A DNA stretch of 64,000 nt, from assembly GCA_016721385.1 (NCBI GenBank), contig JADKIE010000002.1, forward strand, positions 186,001 to 250,000, given 5' to 3'. Shown piece after piece: positions 62,787-64,000 of the stretch. The notes below the pieces were generated by a model that saw nothing but the letters and a program-made list of their open reading frames with translations, was not told the DNA's origin and searched no databases. A program made the position numbers and the translations under genes. Position 1 is the first letter of the stretch. Each line of letters opens with the position of its first letter. The stretch is from Chitinophagaceae bacterium (GTDB lineage: Bacteria > Bacteroidota > Bacteroidia > Chitinophagales > Chitinophagaceae).

Positions 62787-64000
62787 TTAAAATGGTGCAT
62801 CATCATCAAACTCTCCATCATTCATTTTACTGCCTTTTTGTATGTACAGTTTTGCATCGTTTCCTCCGCCGCCATCAAGCCCGGCAACAGGCTTCCAATT
62901 GCCGCCCTGTGGTAAACCCGGGTTAAAATCACCGCCACCGCTTTCATCTTCAATAAATTTTTGAATATGCAGCAAGGCTTTTAATTTAACGGTATCTAAA
63001 CTACCATTTCTGTGCTTGGCAATTTTTACATACGTTTCGCCTTTGTTGCTTTCGCCAAATTCGTTGGCAGTAATATCGTAATACTCTGGCCTGTAAAGGA
63101 ACATAACCATATCGGCATCTTGCTCAATTGCACCCGATTCTCTTAAATCGCTCAACTGCGGAATTTTAGCGCCCTCTTTTCTTTTTTCTACTTCCCTGCT
63201 CAATTGTGATAATGCAATTATGGGCACTTGCAATTCTTTTGCTAGGCCTTTTAAATCACGGGATATTCTGCTAATTTCTTGTTCTCTGTTTCCGTTTCTG
63301 TTTTCGCCGGCACCACTCATTAATTGCAGGTAGTCAATTATAATTAATCCTACATTATGTTTGTTTTTTAACCTTCGGCATTTTGCTCTTAATTCAAAAA
63401 TATTTAATGCCGCAGTATCATCAATAAAAATAGGCGCTTTACTCAATCTTTCTATCCCTTTTTTATACAATTGCTTCATCTCATGCTCTTCTAATTTTCC
63501 TCTGGCAATTTTTTCTAACCATATTTCACTTTCGGCGCTTAAAATACGTTGCACCAACTGGCTGCTGCTCATCTCTAAACTAAAAAAGCCAACTGCTGTG
63601 GGTTTGTGTGCATCTAATGCTGCACTACGGGCAAGGTTAAGTGCAAAGGCAGTTTTACCTACCGATGGTCTTGCGGCTAAAACAATTAAATCGGTTTGTT
63701 GCCAACCATACGTAATTCTATCAAGGCTTGGAAAACCGGTAGGCACACCTGTTATATCCTCTTGCCTGTTACGCATATCTTCAATACGCTGTATGGTTTT
63801 TACCAATACGGTATCTATGCTATCAAAATTTTTACGTAAATGGCTGTTGGTAATTTCAAAAAGTTTTCCTTCGGCTTCATCTAGCATATCAAATACATCG
63901 GTACTATCTTCGTAAGCATCGCCAATTATTTCGCCGCTAATGCGTATTAACTCCCGTTGTATAAATTTTTGCAAAACAATTCTGCTATGTGCATCAATAT
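62787..64000 (-). CDS. dnaB: replicative DNA helicase DnaB (5' end beyond right edge)
   Basis: The hexameric replication-fork helicase. The window holds the linker and RecA-like C-terminal domain. IDAHSRIVLQKFIQRELI runs in from the edge, then TGVPTGFPSLDRITYGWQQT, Walker A ARPSVGKTAFALNLA, GFFSLEMSSSQLVQRIL, Walker B VGLIIIDYLQLMSG and LSQLSREVEKRKEGAKIPQL. The end is DLRESGAIEQDADMVMFLYR, followed by an acidic Gly-rich tail ending EFDDDAPF. The N-terminal primase-binding domain is outside. The frame is open from 64000 down to the stop at 62787. No intein seen in the visible part. Confidence 0.96.
   Translation of the reverse strand, partial: IDAHSRIVLQKFIQRELIRISGEIIGDAYEDSTDVFDMLDEAEGKLFEITNSHLRKNFDSIDTVLVKTIQRIEDMRNRQEDITGVPTGFPSLDRITYGWQQTDLIVLAARPSVGKTAFALNLARSAALDAHKPTAVGFFSLEMSSSQLVQRILSAESEIWLEKIARGKLEEHEMKQLYKKGIERLSKAPIFIDDTAALNIFELRAKCRRLKNKHNVGLIIIDYLQLMSGAGENRNGNREQEISRISRDLKGLAKELQVPIIALSQLSREVEKRKEGAKIPQLSDLRESGAIEQDADMVMFLYRPEYYDITANEFGESNKGETYVKIAKHRNGSLDTVKLKALLHIQKFIEDESGGGDFNPGLPQGGNWKPVAGLDGGGGNDAKLYIQKGSKMNDGEFDDDAPF

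Overview
The window looks like the chromosome of an AT-rich Bacteroidota bacterium. A Chitinophagaceae-like affiliation is my inference. The evidence is a PorT gene beside ubiE, type IX secretion (T9SS) sorting tails on several secreted proteins, TAnnTTTG promoter elements, an almost complete absence of Shine-Dalgarno sites, and family-typical proteins (long MraY, PASTA-tailed FtsI, DUF1501/DUF1800 pair). I saw no rRNA, tRNA, CRISPR array, transposase or prophage. No gene-free stretch exceeds 300 bases; the longest are about 220 (11461-11679 and 56213-56432).

Layout. 1-11460: the division and cell wall (dcw) cluster, all on the minus strand, in the order mraZ-rsmH-ftsL-ftsI-murE-mraY-murD-ftsW-murG-murC, cut by the left edge inside murC. 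11461-11679: the dcw upstream region, with 10-bp-phased GTG repeats resembling an MraZ operator and a phased cluster of DnaA-box-like 9-mers. 11680-14668: a sensor kinase, a broken yqgE and an acyltransferase. 14846-17029: atpD and atpC with a four-helix-bundle (S23-type) gene inserted between them beside a heptamer repeat. 17216-24694: small enzymes, a divergent Nramp-like transporter, a VanW protein, an operator-controlled TonB receptor, PAP2, DUF2721, DUF983 and a SemiSWEET. 24705-31577: ABC exporter, YifB, a membrane protein, a MutS-like ATPase and dihydroorotase. 31614-38659: outer-membrane and secreted proteins, an S9 peptidase, PorT/UbiE and EngB. 38860-46881: secreted metalloprotease, small housekeeping genes, pyruvate dehydrogenase E2, DnaX and a GNAT-like protein. 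47042-51116: a cytochrome-c-like lipoprotein beside DUF1501 and DUF1800. 51289-56212: thiolase, a RelE-type toxin-antitoxin pair joined to pyrD, an amphipathic repeat protein and two TerC genes. 56433-64000: two T9SS-style secreted proteins, a LuxR-type two-component system, RsmE and DnaB (cut by the right edge).

Two window-wide properties matter to any reader. First, I count 22 single- or dinucleotide frameshifts in 15 genes. Nearly all lie in homopolymers, and many hit genes that should be essential (murD, ftsI, dnaX, engB, pdhC). The simplest reading is uncorrected sequencing indels, so broken genes are described here as their repaired whole. Second, short word-like repeats occur inside coding sequences as well as between genes: a 16-21 bp palindrome, GAATTTT runs, CTAAACTTC runs, AGTCGTC runs and an AGTTAGT heptamer. 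pyrD and rsmE each carry three of the same word classes, read through in frame. That repeat behaviour is the most unusual biology I can see here.
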